64,000 bases of DNA, taken from NCBI RefSeq assembly GCF_018987265.1, contig NZ_CP076853.1:4146501-4210500 (forward strand), given 5' to 3'. This stretch comes from Rhizobium sp. WYJ-E13. Its GTDB lineage: Bacteria > Pseudomonadota > Alphaproteobacteria > Rhizobiales > Rhizobiaceae. Below the pieces are notes generated by a model that was not told the origin of the DNA, made no database searches, and saw only the letters and a list, made by a program, of their open reading frames with translations. The translations under genes were made by a program, and so were the position numbers. Shown one piece after another: positions 45,972-53,847 of the stretch; the first letter of the stretch is position 1; each line of letters opens with the position of its first letter.

Positions 45972-46242
45972 GTTCGTTCCTCGAAAGCTGTTGCGTGTAA
46001 TAGCGTGGACATGAGACGAATACGCTGTCAAGGGAAAATATAAGTAAAATCAATAGCTTAGTGACATACAAGTGCCATACCCCTGTCGGCTAAGCCATTG
46101 ATTGAACAAATTAAACGCGGCCATAGCGGCCAAAATGGTACGCCCACGGCAATGGGCAAGAAATCTTGAGTTAGGGTAGCCGCTAGGGTAGCCAGAAACG
46201 GCATCCGCAGAAATCGTTTTAAATCAATGAGTTAATGATAGG
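45972..46242. promoter_or_regulatory. right-end control region of the element
   Basis: About 270 bases without a gene. The direct repeat TAGGGTAGCC at 46172-46181 and 46184-46193 is the right-hand counterpart of the AGGGTA motifs beside the integrase. AT-rich DNA from 46020 to 46110 and 46205 to 46242 probably holds the leftward promoter and integrase or host-factor sites. Confidence 0.5.
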
Positions 46243-46260
46243 AAAATGGCGGACAGAGAG
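46243..46260 (+). other. right attachment site (attR), overlapping the tRNA-Ser 3' end
   Basis: Identical over 18 bases to 23848-23865. Fourteen of the bases are the last nucleotides of tRNA-Ser including CCA; the remaining four lie just outside it. The tRNA is left intact on this side, as expected for integration at a tRNA 3' end. Confidence 0.85.
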
Positions 46261-46336
46261 GGATTCGAACCCTCGGTACGCTTTCACGTACACACGCGTT
46301 CCAGGCGTGCGCCTTCAACCACTCGGCCACCTGTCC
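46247..46336 (-). tRNA. tRNA-Ser (anticodon GGA)
   Basis: A 90-nt serine tRNA on the minus strand: acceptor GGACAGG paired with the 3' end, D arm, anticodon arm with GGA in the loop (GCCTGGAACGC), a long variable arm characteristic of serine tRNA, T arm GAGGGTTCGAATCCCTC, and encoded CCA. It reads UCC/UCU codons and serves as the chromosomal target of the element. Confidence 0.95.
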
Positions 46337-46560
46337 ATTTTGCGTTTCGCACCGGATAGGAGCAAATCGTCGGAACGGCGCGATATATACCGAGGAATTT
46401 TTGCCGATCAACCCAAATCTAACAGTTTTTTGACTTCTTCCGATAAAACTGCGCGCATGCCGTCCATTGCGCCGTGCCCGCTCCAAGCCTATCTCTGGGT
46501 TTGAGTGGAAAATGGCGCGGCTCGCCGGACATCGAGGCACACCCGTCGTCGGAGGATTTG

Positions 46561-46878
46561 ATGCGTTTCTTGTTGCGTCTTGCCAGTCTGTGTGCGCTGG
46601 CAGTTGCGGTCATTGCCGGAACCATCGATTCCATTCAGTCCGTCGCATCATCGCAAGTGATCATGACCCCGATGTCGGATGCATGGCAGGATGTCAGCCC
46701 CTCGACGCTTACAGCGCTCCAGTCTTCCGTCTCTTATTATGTCCATCCGCGTTTCTACGCCTTCATCTTTCAGTGGCTCATGCTGCAGCCGGCCTTTGCC
46801 GTGTTTCTGGTCCTGTCGCTCATCCTGTGGATGATCGGCTATAAGAAGCCGCCGGTGGCGGGTCGCTTTACCGCATAG
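46561..46878 (+). CDS. small inner-membrane protein
   Basis: A 105-residue protein from ATG 46561. Two hydrophobic segments (residues about 3-22 and FAVFLVLSLILWMIGYK at about 80-95) flank a periplasmic part. The GGAGGA seven bases before the start favours it over the longer frame. Function unknown. The region from 46879 to 47197 has no gene and must hold the promoter for the transporter. Confidence 0.72.
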   Translation: MRFLLRLASLCALAVAVIAGTIDSIQSVASSQVIMTPMSDAWQDVSPSTLTALQSSVSYYVHPRFYAFIFQWLMLQPAFAVFLVLSLILWMIGYKKPPVAGRFTA

Positions 46879-47197
46879 CTGAAGGGGTGGAGGGTCTGAA
46901 AAAGTGCAATCGGCAGTTCCTGAAATGGCAGGAGGATGATGCCGATGCCGCCAGGGCATTGGTTAGAAAATCCGCATTTTAGCGGCCGATTTGCCCAGAA
47001 TTCAGGACCCGTGGACTGATTTTCGGCAATCGTGGCAAATCTTTACCAACCGAAAAATTTCTCGTGAATTTTTCGTTGAGCCATGCAAGGATGCGCGCAG
47101 CCAGGCCTCCGGGGGGAGGTCGGTGGTTCCGCAGACATGCCTGAAAAAGGCTTGCGGGAGGACCCCAGATAAATAGCAACAACAGGGCTGCAAACTC
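46879..47197 (+). promoter_or_regulatory. leader and promoter region of the nucleoside transporter operon
   Basis: About 320 bases without a gene between the membrane protein and the binding-protein start. It includes an AT-rich stretch (47030-47080) followed by a GC-rich segment and a weak ribosome region before ATG 47198. I recognised no defined operator or riboswitch. Confidence 0.4.
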
Positions 47198-48190
47198 ATG
47201 AAAAAATCCCTTCTCACCCTCCTTGCCGTGGCAGCGATGTCGACGACGGCGCTTGCCGCCGACATCAAGCCGGCTCTCGTTTACGGCACCGGCGGGAAGT
47301 TCGATAAGTCCTTCAACGAAGCTGCCTTCAACGGCGCTGAAAAGTTCAAGAAGGAAACCGGCATCGCCTACCGCGATTTCGAGCCGACCGGCGACACCCA
47401 GGGCGAGCAGGCCATCCGCAACTTCGCAAGCCGCGGCTTCAACCCGGTCGTTGCCGTTTCCTTCGCCTGGACCTCAGCTGTCGAGAAGGTTGCCGCTGAA
47501 TTCCCGGATACCAAGTTCATCATCGTCGACTCCGTCGTCGACAAGCCGAACGTCCGCTCGGTCCTCTACAAGGAAGAGGAAGGCTCCTATCTCGTCGGCA
47601 TTCTCGCCGGTATGGCCTCCAAGACCGGCAAGGTCGGCTTCGTCGGCGGCATGGACATTCCGCTGATCCGCAAGTTCGAATGCGGCTACGAGCAGGGCGC
47701 ACGCGCCGCCAAGGCCGACATCGAAGTTTTCCAGAACATGACCGGCACGACCGGTGCAGCCTGGAACGACCCGGTTCGCGGCGGCGAACTCACCAAGAAC
47801 CAGATCGACCAGGGTGCCGACGTCGTTTACGCGGCAGCCGGTGCCACCGGTCTCGGCGTCCTGCAGACGGCAGCCGACAACAAGAAACTGTCGATCGGCG
47901 TCGATTCCAACCAGAACCACCTGCATCCGGGTTCCGTTCTGACCTCGATGGTCAAGCGCGTCGACCTCGCCGTCTATAACGCCTTCAACGACACCAAGAA
48001 CGACAAGTTCACCGCTGGTGTCCAGTCTCTCGGCATCAAGGAAGACGGCGTTGCCGCCGCGATGGACGACAACAACAAGCCGCTGATCACGCCGGAGATG
48101 CAGGCCGCCGTCGACAAGGCCAAGGCCGACATCATTGCGGGCACCATCAAGGTTCACGATTACACCACGGACAACGCTTGCCCGAAGTGA
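47198..48190 (+). CDS. BMP-family nucleoside-binding protein of an ABC importer
   Basis: A 330-residue periplasmic binding protein: signal peptide (MKKSLLTLLAVAAMSTTALA), then the basic-membrane-protein fold with GKFDKSFNEAAFNGAEKF, VGFVGGMDIPLIRKFECGYEQGA and the nucleoside-site region IGVDSNQNHLHPGSVLTSMVKRVD. BMP proteins of this type bind purine or pyrimidine nucleosides. A strong hairpin follows, so it is probably expressed above the rest of the operon. Downstream ATPase, permeases and salvage genes support the nucleoside substrate. Confidence 0.93.
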   Translation: MKKSLLTLLAVAAMSTTALAADIKPALVYGTGGKFDKSFNEAAFNGAEKFKKETGIAYRDFEPTGDTQGEQAIRNFASRGFNPVVAVSFAWTSAVEKVAAEFPDTKFIIVDSVVDKPNVRSVLYKEEEGSYLVGILAGMASKTGKVGFVGGMDIPLIRKFECGYEQGARAAKADIEVFQNMTGTTGAAWNDPVRGGELTKNQIDQGADVVYAAAGATGLGVLQTAADNKKLSIGVDSNQNHLHPGSVLTSMVKRVDLAVYNAFNDTKNDKFTAGVQSLGIKEDGVAAAMDDNNKPLITPEMQAAVDKAKADIIAGTIKVHDYTTDNACPK

Positions 48191-48205
48191 GTCGTAACTG
48201 AGATC

Positions 48206-48247
48206 GGGCGTATGGCGGACAAGGATTTTCGCCATACGCCCTTTTCT
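48206..48247 (+). terminator. hairpin terminator/attenuator between the binding protein and ATPase genes
   Basis: Twelve-base arms GGGCGTATGGCG (48206-48217) and CGCCATACGCCC (48230-48241) are perfectly complementary and followed by TTTTCTT. It should stop or stabilise transcripts after the binding-protein gene, giving excess binding protein. It also contains an ATG (48212) that would otherwise be taken as the ATPase start. Confidence 0.88.
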
Positions 48248-48262
48248 TATTTGGAGCCTGCT

Positions 48263-49774
48263 GTGACAGACCAGCCTGCTATCGAACTTGTCGGCATCGA
48301 CAAGAAATTCGGCGCCGTTCACGCCAACAAGGACATCAACCTCACCGTCGCCAAGGGCTCGATTCACGGTATCATCGGGGAAAACGGCGCGGGCAAATCG
48401 ACGCTGATGTCCATCATCTACGGTTTTTACCAGGCCGACAGCGGTGAGATCCGCGTCGACGGCCAGCCCATCACCATCCGGGATAGCCAGGCAGCGATCG
48501 CCGCCGGCATCGGCATGGTGCACCAGCATTTCATGCTGGTCGACAATTTCACCGTCCTCGAAAACATCATGCTCGGCGCCGAAGGCGGCGCGCTGCTGGC
48601 AAGGGGCGTGGCTTCCGCGCGCGCCGAGCTCAAGCGGCTGGAGACCGAATACGGGTTGGAGGTCAATCCGGACGCGCTGATCGAGCAGCTTCCGGTCGGC
48701 CTGCAGCAGCGTGTGGAAATCCTCAAAGCCATGTATCGCGGCGCCGAGATCCTGATCCTCGACGAGCCGACAGGCGTGCTGACCCCGGCCGAGGCCGATC
48801 ACCTGTTCCGCATCCTCGGCGTACTGCGCGACGAGGGCAAGACCGTTGTGCTGATCACTCACAAGCTGCGCGAAATCATGGCGATCACCGATACGGTCTC
48901 CGTCATGCGCCGCGGCGAGATGGTCGCCACCCGCAAGACCAGCGAGACCACAGTCGAGGAACTGGCCGAACTCATGGTCGGCCGCCGCGTGCTGCTGCGT
49001 GTCCAGAAGGGCGAGGCGAAGCCTGCCGACGTCTTGCTGTCCGTCCGCAACCTGACCGTCAAGGACAACAGAGGCGTCACGATGGTCGACAACGTCTCCT
49101 TCGATGTCCGCGCCGGCGAGATCGTCGGCATTGCCGGTGTCGCCGGCAACGGCCAGTCGGAACTGCTGGAGGCAATCGCCGGCATCCGCAAGCCGGCATC
49201 CGGCGAGATCCTGCTCGACGGCCAGCCGATCGACAAGGCCGATCCGGCCCGTCTTCGCGAACTCGGCCTCGCGCACATTCCCGAAGACCGCCACCACATG
49301 GGCCTGGTCCTGAAATTCGAGGAATATGAAAATGCCGTACTCGGCTATCACCACCGTCCTGAGTACAGCCGCGGCCCGCTGCTCGATCTCGACGCCATCC
49401 GCAAGGATGCGATGGAGAAGATCGAGAAATACGATATCCGCCCGCCGAACCCGCGCCTGAAGACGGCGAATTTCTCCGGCGGCAACCAGCAGAAGATCGT
49501 CGTCGCCCGCGAGATCGAGCGCGATCCGAAGATGCTGATCATCGGCCAGCCGACCCGCGGCGTCGATATCGGCGCCATCGAATTCATCCATCGCCGGATC
49601 ATCGAGATGCGCGATGCGGGCAAGGCCATCCTGCTCGTATCCGTCGAGCTCGACGAAATCCGCGCCCTTTCAGACCGTATCCTTGTCATGTTTGCCGGCC
49701 ATGTCGTCGGCGAGAAGACGCCCGATGCCGGTGAACAGACCCTCGGCCTGATGATGGCCGGCATTGCCGCGTGA
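48263..49774 (+). CDS. nucleoside ABC transporter, double ATPase subunit
   Basis: About 503 residues with two nucleotide-binding domains in the style of sugar/nucleoside importers (MglA/YufO). The first domain has GENGAGKST, LPVGLQQRVEIL and LILDEPTGVL; the second has GVAGNGQSE, FSGGNQQKIVVAREI and LIIGQPTRGVD, where the second Walker A is degenerate as usual for these proteins. The GTG at 48263 with GGAG eight bases upstream is chosen because the ATG at 48212 lies in the terminator hairpin. Confidence 0.92.
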   Translation: MTDQPAIELVGIDKKFGAVHANKDINLTVAKGSIHGIIGENGAGKSTLMSIIYGFYQADSGEIRVDGQPITIRDSQAAIAAGIGMVHQHFMLVDNFTVLENIMLGAEGGALLARGVASARAELKRLETEYGLEVNPDALIEQLPVGLQQRVEILKAMYRGAEILILDEPTGVLTPAEADHLFRILGVLRDEGKTVVLITHKLREIMAITDTVSVMRRGEMVATRKTSETTVEELAELMVGRRVLLRVQKGEAKPADVLLSVRNLTVKDNRGVTMVDNVSFDVRAGEIVGIAGVAGNGQSELLEAIAGIRKPASGEILLDGQPIDKADPARLRELGLAHIPEDRHHMGLVLKFEEYENAVLGYHHRPEYSRGPLLDLDAIRKDAMEKIEKYDIRPPNPRLKTANFSGGNQQKIVVAREIERDPKMLIIGQPTRGVDIGAIEFIHRRIIEMRDAGKAILLVSVELDEIRALSDRILVMFAGHVVGEKTPDAGEQTLGLMMAGIAA

Positions 49775-49781
49775 GGCCTCG

Positions 49782-50885
49782 ATGAGCACTGCTTCCGTAA
49801 CCCTACCGAGATGGATCAATTACGGTCTGATCCCTCTACTGAACCTGATCGTCGCCTTCCTGATCTCCGGCTTCGTCATCTGGCTGATCGGTGAAAGCCC
49901 GCTGGCCGCACTTTCGCTGCTCATCGAGGGCGTCTTCGGCAGCGGCGAAGGCATTGGCTTCACGCTCTATTACGCGACGAGCTTCATCTTCACCGGCCTG
50001 TCGGTAGCCGTCGCCATCCATGCCGGCCTCTTCAACATCGGCTCGGAAGGTCAGGCCTATATTGGCGGGCTTGGATGTGCGCTGGTGGCACTGGCGCTCG
50101 ACAATTATGTGCCCTGGTATGTGACCATGCCGATCGCCGTTATCGGCGCCGGCATCTTCGGCGCTGCCTGGGCCTTCATCCCTGCCTTCCTGCAGGCCAA
50201 GCGCGGCAGCCATATCGTCATCACGACGATCATGTTCAACTTCATCGCAGCCACGCTCATGGTCTATCTACTGGTGCATGTGCTGATCGTGCCGGGCAAG
50301 ATGGCGCCGGAAACCCGCACCTTCCTCGAAGGCGGGCAGCTTCCGAAGCTCGGCTGGATCATGAGCATGTTCGGTTCCAAGCTCGGTGCTGCGCCGTTCA
50401 ACGTCTCCTTCATTATTGCCCTGGTTGCCGCCTGGTTCGTCTGGATGCTGGTCTGGCGCAGCAAGCTGGGCTTTGAGATGCGCACGCTGGGCGTCAGTCC
50501 GACCGCCGCTGTCTATGCCGGCGTTCCCTATGCGCGCACCGTCATCATCGCCATGCTGCTTTCAGGTGCGCTTGCCGGCATGATGGCGCTGAACCCGGTC
50601 ATGGGCTCGTCTGCGCGCTTGCAGGTTGAGTTTGTCGGCGGCGCGGGCTTCGTCGGCATCGCCGTGTCGCTGATGGGACGAAACCATCCGCTCGGCATCA
50701 TCTTCTCCGCGATCCTGTTTGGCGCTCTTTACCGAGGCGGTGACTGGATCTCCTTCGAAATGCCGAACATCACCCGCGAGATGATTCTCGTCATCCAGGG
50801 TCTGGTGATCCTCTTTGCCGGCGCGTTGGAATATATGTTCCGCCCGGCGATGGTGCTCATCTACCAGCAGTTCAAGCGAGCCTGA
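49782..50885 (+). CDS. nucleoside ABC transporter permease 1
   Basis: A 367-residue BPD_transp_2-type permease with about nine membrane segments. Family segments include GSEGQAYIGGLG, ITTIMFNFIAATLMVYLL and GAGFVGIAVSLMGRNHPLGI. It starts eight bases after the ATPase stop and precedes the second permease by ten bases. Matches YufP/NupB-type subunits. Confidence 0.92.
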   Translation: MSTASVTLPRWINYGLIPLLNLIVAFLISGFVIWLIGESPLAALSLLIEGVFGSGEGIGFTLYYATSFIFTGLSVAVAIHAGLFNIGSEGQAYIGGLGCALVALALDNYVPWYVTMPIAVIGAGIFGAAWAFIPAFLQAKRGSHIVITTIMFNFIAATLMVYLLVHVLIVPGKMAPETRTFLEGGQLPKLGWIMSMFGSKLGAAPFNVSFIIALVAAWFVWMLVWRSKLGFEMRTLGVSPTAAVYAGVPYARTVIIAMLLSGALAGMMALNPVMGSSARLQVEFVGGAGFVGIAVSLMGRNHPLGIIFSAILFGALYRGGDWISFEMPNITREMILVIQGLVILFAGALEYMFRPAMVLIYQQFKRA

Positions 50886-50895
50886 GGAACGGACG

Positions 50896-51867
50896 ATGGA
50901 TTATTATGAAATTTTCATCAGCGTTCTGAGCTCGACGATCCGGCTCTCGATCCCGCTGATCTTTACCGCACTGGCCGGCCTGTTTTCCGAACGCGCCGGC
51001 GTTTTCGATATCGGTCTCGAAGGCAAGATGCTGGGCTCGGCCTTTGCCGCAGCCTGCGTGGCTTACCTCACCGATTCGGCCTGGCTGGGGCTCGGCGCCG
51101 GCATCGTGTGCTCGGTGGCGCTAAGCCTGGTGCACGGCTTTGCTTCGATTACCAATCGCGGCAACCAGATCGTCTCAGGTGTGGCGATCAACTTCTTCGT
51201 CGCCGGCATCACTATCGTGCTCGGCCAGGCCTGGTTCGGCCAGGGCGGCCGCACTCCGCAACTGGTACCGGAGGCCCGCTTCGCGCCGATCATCCTTCCG
51301 GGCGCCGATGCCATCCGCGAGGTGCCGATCATCGGCCCGCTCTATGCCGGCGTCATCTCCGGCAACAATATCCTGACGTACCTTGCCTTCCTCGCCGTCC
51401 CCTTCTCCTGGTGGGTGCTCTACCGCACGCGTTTCGGCCTGCGCCTTCGTGCCGTCGGCGAAAATCCGGGCGCGGTCGATACGGCAGGCATCTCGGTCAC
51501 GTGGCTGCGCTACCGCGCCGTCATGTGCGCCGGCATCCTCTGTGGCTTTGCCGGCACCTATCTCGCGATCGCCCAATCGGCTGCCTTCATCAAGGACATG
51601 TCGGCCGGCAGAGGCTATATCGCGCTTGCAGCGCTCGTCTTCGCCAAGTGGAAGCCCGTGCCGGTCATGTTCGCCTGCCTGCTTTTCGGCTTTCTCGATG
51701 CTCTGGCGAATTTCATGCAGGGCAAGTCGGTGCCGCTGATCGGCGAGGTACCGGTTCAGGTTTTCCAGGCTCTGCCCTATATCCTGACCTGTGTTCTGCT
51801 CGCCGGCTTCATCGGCGTTGCAATTCCGCCGAAGGCCGGCGGCGTGCCCTATACGAAGGAGCGTTGA
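50896..51867 (+). CDS. nucleoside ABC transporter permease 2
   Basis: A 323-residue permease of the same family as the previous one (YufQ/NupC type). Segments are IPLIFTALAGLFSERAGVFDIGLEGKML, VSGVAINFFVAGITIVLG and GRGYIALAALVFAKWKPVPV. The start MDYYEIFIS follows a GGA element and lies ten bases after permease 1. The stop overlaps the spacer to cdd by one base. Confidence 0.92.
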   Translation: MDYYEIFISVLSSTIRLSIPLIFTALAGLFSERAGVFDIGLEGKMLGSAFAAACVAYLTDSAWLGLGAGIVCSVALSLVHGFASITNRGNQIVSGVAINFFVAGITIVLGQAWFGQGGRTPQLVPEARFAPIILPGADAIREVPIIGPLYAGVISGNNILTYLAFLAVPFSWWVLYRTRFGLRLRAVGENPGAVDTAGISVTWLRYRAVMCAGILCGFAGTYLAIAQSAAFIKDMSAGRGYIALAALVFAKWKPVPVMFACLLFGFLDALANFMQGKSVPLIGEVPVQVFQALPYILTCVLLAGFIGVAIPPKAGGVPYTKER

Positions 51868-51868
51868 T

Positions 51869-52258
51869 ATGTCTCACGACCTGTTCGAAGCCGCTCGCGG
51901 CGCCATGGCCTTCGCGCACGCTCCGTATTCCAAGTTTCCGGTGGGTGCTGCGATCCGCGCCGAGGATGGCAAAGTCTATACCGGCGCTAATATCGAGAAC
52001 CTCTCCTTCCCGCAGGGCTGGTGCGCCGAGCCGACGGCAATCGGCGCCATGATCATGGGCGGCGCCAAGAAGATCGTCGAAATGGCGGTCATCGCCGAAA
52101 AACTGCCGCTCTGCCCGCCCTGCGGCGGCTGCCGGCAGAAGATCTCGGAATTCGCCTCGAAGGAGACGAAGATCTATCTCTGCGACGAAGCCGGCGTGAA
52201 GAAGACGATGACCATGGAAGAGCTTCTTCCCTTCAGCTTCGAGACCGAACTCGGATGA
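51869..52258 (+). CDS. cdd: cytidine deaminase
   Basis: Deaminates cytidine and deoxycytidine to uridine and deoxyuridine. The 129-residue length fits the small tetrameric class with three zinc cysteines: WCAEPTAIGAM (Cys and catalytic Glu) and PCGGCRQ. N-terminal AHAPYSKFPVGAAI and NIENLSFPQG bind substrate. It starts one base after the permease stop region and its TGA overlaps the next ATG. Confidence 0.95.
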   Translation: MSHDLFEAARGAMAFAHAPYSKFPVGAAIRAEDGKVYTGANIENLSFPQGWCAEPTAIGAMIMGGAKKIVEMAVIAEKLPLCPPCGGCRQKISEFASKETKIYLCDEAGVKKTMTMEELLPFSFETELG

Positions 52259-53049
52259 TCGCGACCGTCGATCTGCTCGCGGCTCTGCTCGGCGGGCTCA
52301 AACCGCGCTACGGCATCGTGCTCGGCTCTGGCCTCGGCTCGCTCGTCAGCGAGCTCACTAATGTCGTTCGCATTCCCTACAAGGATCTGCCGGGTTTTCC
52401 GGTCAGCGCCGTCTCAGGCCATGCCGGAGAGGTCGTCGCCGGCCATCTCGGCTCGGTGCCGGTCATCATGCTCTCGGGTCGTGTGCATTATTACGAAAAG
52501 GGCGATGCCAACGCCATGCGCCTGCCGATCGAGGTTTTGCAGGCCCTCGGCGTCGAGGCCCTGATCCTCACCAATTCGGCGGGTTCGCTGAAGGATGACA
52601 TGCCGCCCGGCTCGGTCATGCAGATTGCCGACCACATCAATTATTCCGGCATGAACCCGCTGATCGGCGAAGAAAGCGATCATCGTTTTGTCGGCATGAC
52701 CAATGCCTATGATGCCGAACTTTCGGCGGCCATGCGGAAGGCAGCCAAGACACTCGGCATTCCGCTCGCAAGCGGTGTCTACATGTGGTTCTCAGGCCCG
52801 AGTTTCGAGACGCCGGCCGAAATCCGCATGGCCCGTATTCTCGGCGCCGATGCGGTCGGCATGTCGACCGTGCCCGAGGTCATCATCGCAAGAATGCTGG
52901 GCCTGAGGGTTGCGGCCGCCTCGGTAATCACCAACTATGGGGCTGGCATGACCGGAAACGAGCTCAGCCACGAGGAAACCAAGGATATGGCGCCGGTTGG
53001 CGGTGCCCGTCTCGCCGCCATACTCAAAGAGATGATTGCCGGTAATTGA
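52255..53049 (+). CDS. purine nucleoside phosphorylase
   Basis: A 264-residue trimeric-type PNP (PunA/DeoD2 class), cleaving purine nucleosides with phosphate to base and (deoxy)ribose-1-phosphate. Motifs are VLGSGLGSL, GFPVSAVSGHAGEVV, LTNSAGSL and, near the end, MTGNELSHEETKD. Its ATG overlaps the cdd stop, so the two are coupled. The product feeds deoB. Confidence 0.92.
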   Translation: MIATVDLLAALLGGLKPRYGIVLGSGLGSLVSELTNVVRIPYKDLPGFPVSAVSGHAGEVVAGHLGSVPVIMLSGRVHYYEKGDANAMRLPIEVLQALGVEALILTNSAGSLKDDMPPGSVMQIADHINYSGMNPLIGEESDHRFVGMTNAYDAELSAAMRKAAKTLGIPLASGVYMWFSGPSFETPAEIRMARILGADAVGMSTVPEVIIARMLGLRVAAASVITNYGAGMTGNELSHEETKDMAPVGGARLAAILKEMIAGN

Positions 53050-53069
53050 TTGCCGGCGGAGAAAGCGAA

Positions 53070-53846
53070 ATGAATAGCCATTCCAGCCGGGAAACGGCCG
53101 CCGTCGCCCTTTCCCTTCTCGATCTGACCAATCTGAATGACGAATGCACGCAGGAGCAGATCGACACGCTTTGTGCCCGCGCGCAGACGCTCTATGGCAA
53201 TAGCGCCGCGATCTGCATCTGGCCGCGTTTCGTCGCCCATGCTCGCACCGTGCTCGGCAAAGGCCATCCGGTCCACATCGCGACCGTCGTCAATTTTCCC
53301 TCCGGCGACCTGGAAATCGCCGATGTCGCCGCCGAAACGCGTGAGGCGATCGCCGACGGCGCCGATGAGATCGATCTCGTCATTCCCTATCGTAAGCTGA
53401 TTTCGGGCAACGAAAAGGCCGTCACCGATATGGTTTCGGCCGTGCGCGCCGAGTGTGTCGCACCTGTGCTCTTGAAAGTCATCATCGAGACCGGTGAGCT
53501 GAAGGACGCGGGCCTCATCCGCCGTGCCTCCGAGCTTGCGATCGAGGCCGGCGCCGATTTTATCAAGACCTCCACAGGCAAGGTTTCCGTCAACGCCACG
53601 CTGGAAGCCGCCGACATCATGATCCGCTCTATCAGGGAGAGCGGCCGGAAGGTGGGTTTCAAACCCGCCGGCGGTATCTCGACTGTCGCGGATGCGGCCC
53701 TTTATCTGAGCCTGGCCGAAACCATCATGACGCCGGACTGGCCGATGCCCTCCACCTTCCGTTTCGGTGCCTCCGGCCTGCTCGACCATATCCTGGCCGT
53801 CCTCAGCGGCACGGAACCGAGGCCGGCGGCTGTCTTGAGCTATTGA
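53070..53846 (+). CDS. deoC: deoxyribose-phosphate aldolase
   Basis: Class I aldolase splitting deoxyribose-5-phosphate to glyceraldehyde-3-phosphate and acetaldehyde. The 258-residue protein has the Schiff-base lysine segment GADFIKTSTGK and IATVVNFPSGDLEIADV. The ATG at 53070 with a GGAGAA site is preferred over the frame start at 53046. It sits one base before the deoA start. Confidence 0.94.
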   Translation: MNSHSSRETAAVALSLLDLTNLNDECTQEQIDTLCARAQTLYGNSAAICIWPRFVAHARTVLGKGHPVHIATVVNFPSGDLEIADVAAETREAIADGADEIDLVIPYRKLISGNEKAVTDMVSAVRAECVAPVLLKVIIETGELKDAGLIRRASELAIEAGADFIKTSTGKVSVNATLEAADIMIRSIRESGRKVGFKPAGGISTVADAALYLSLAETIMTPDWPMPSTFRFGASGLLDHILAVLSGTEPRPAAVLSY

Positions 53847-53847
53847 G

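Noticed and set aside
47474..49591. A 705-residue minus-strand frame across the transporter genes
   Set aside because: Covers the binding protein, a terminator and the ATPase in antisense; low-complexity Asp/Ala/Leu composition and no recognisable domain.
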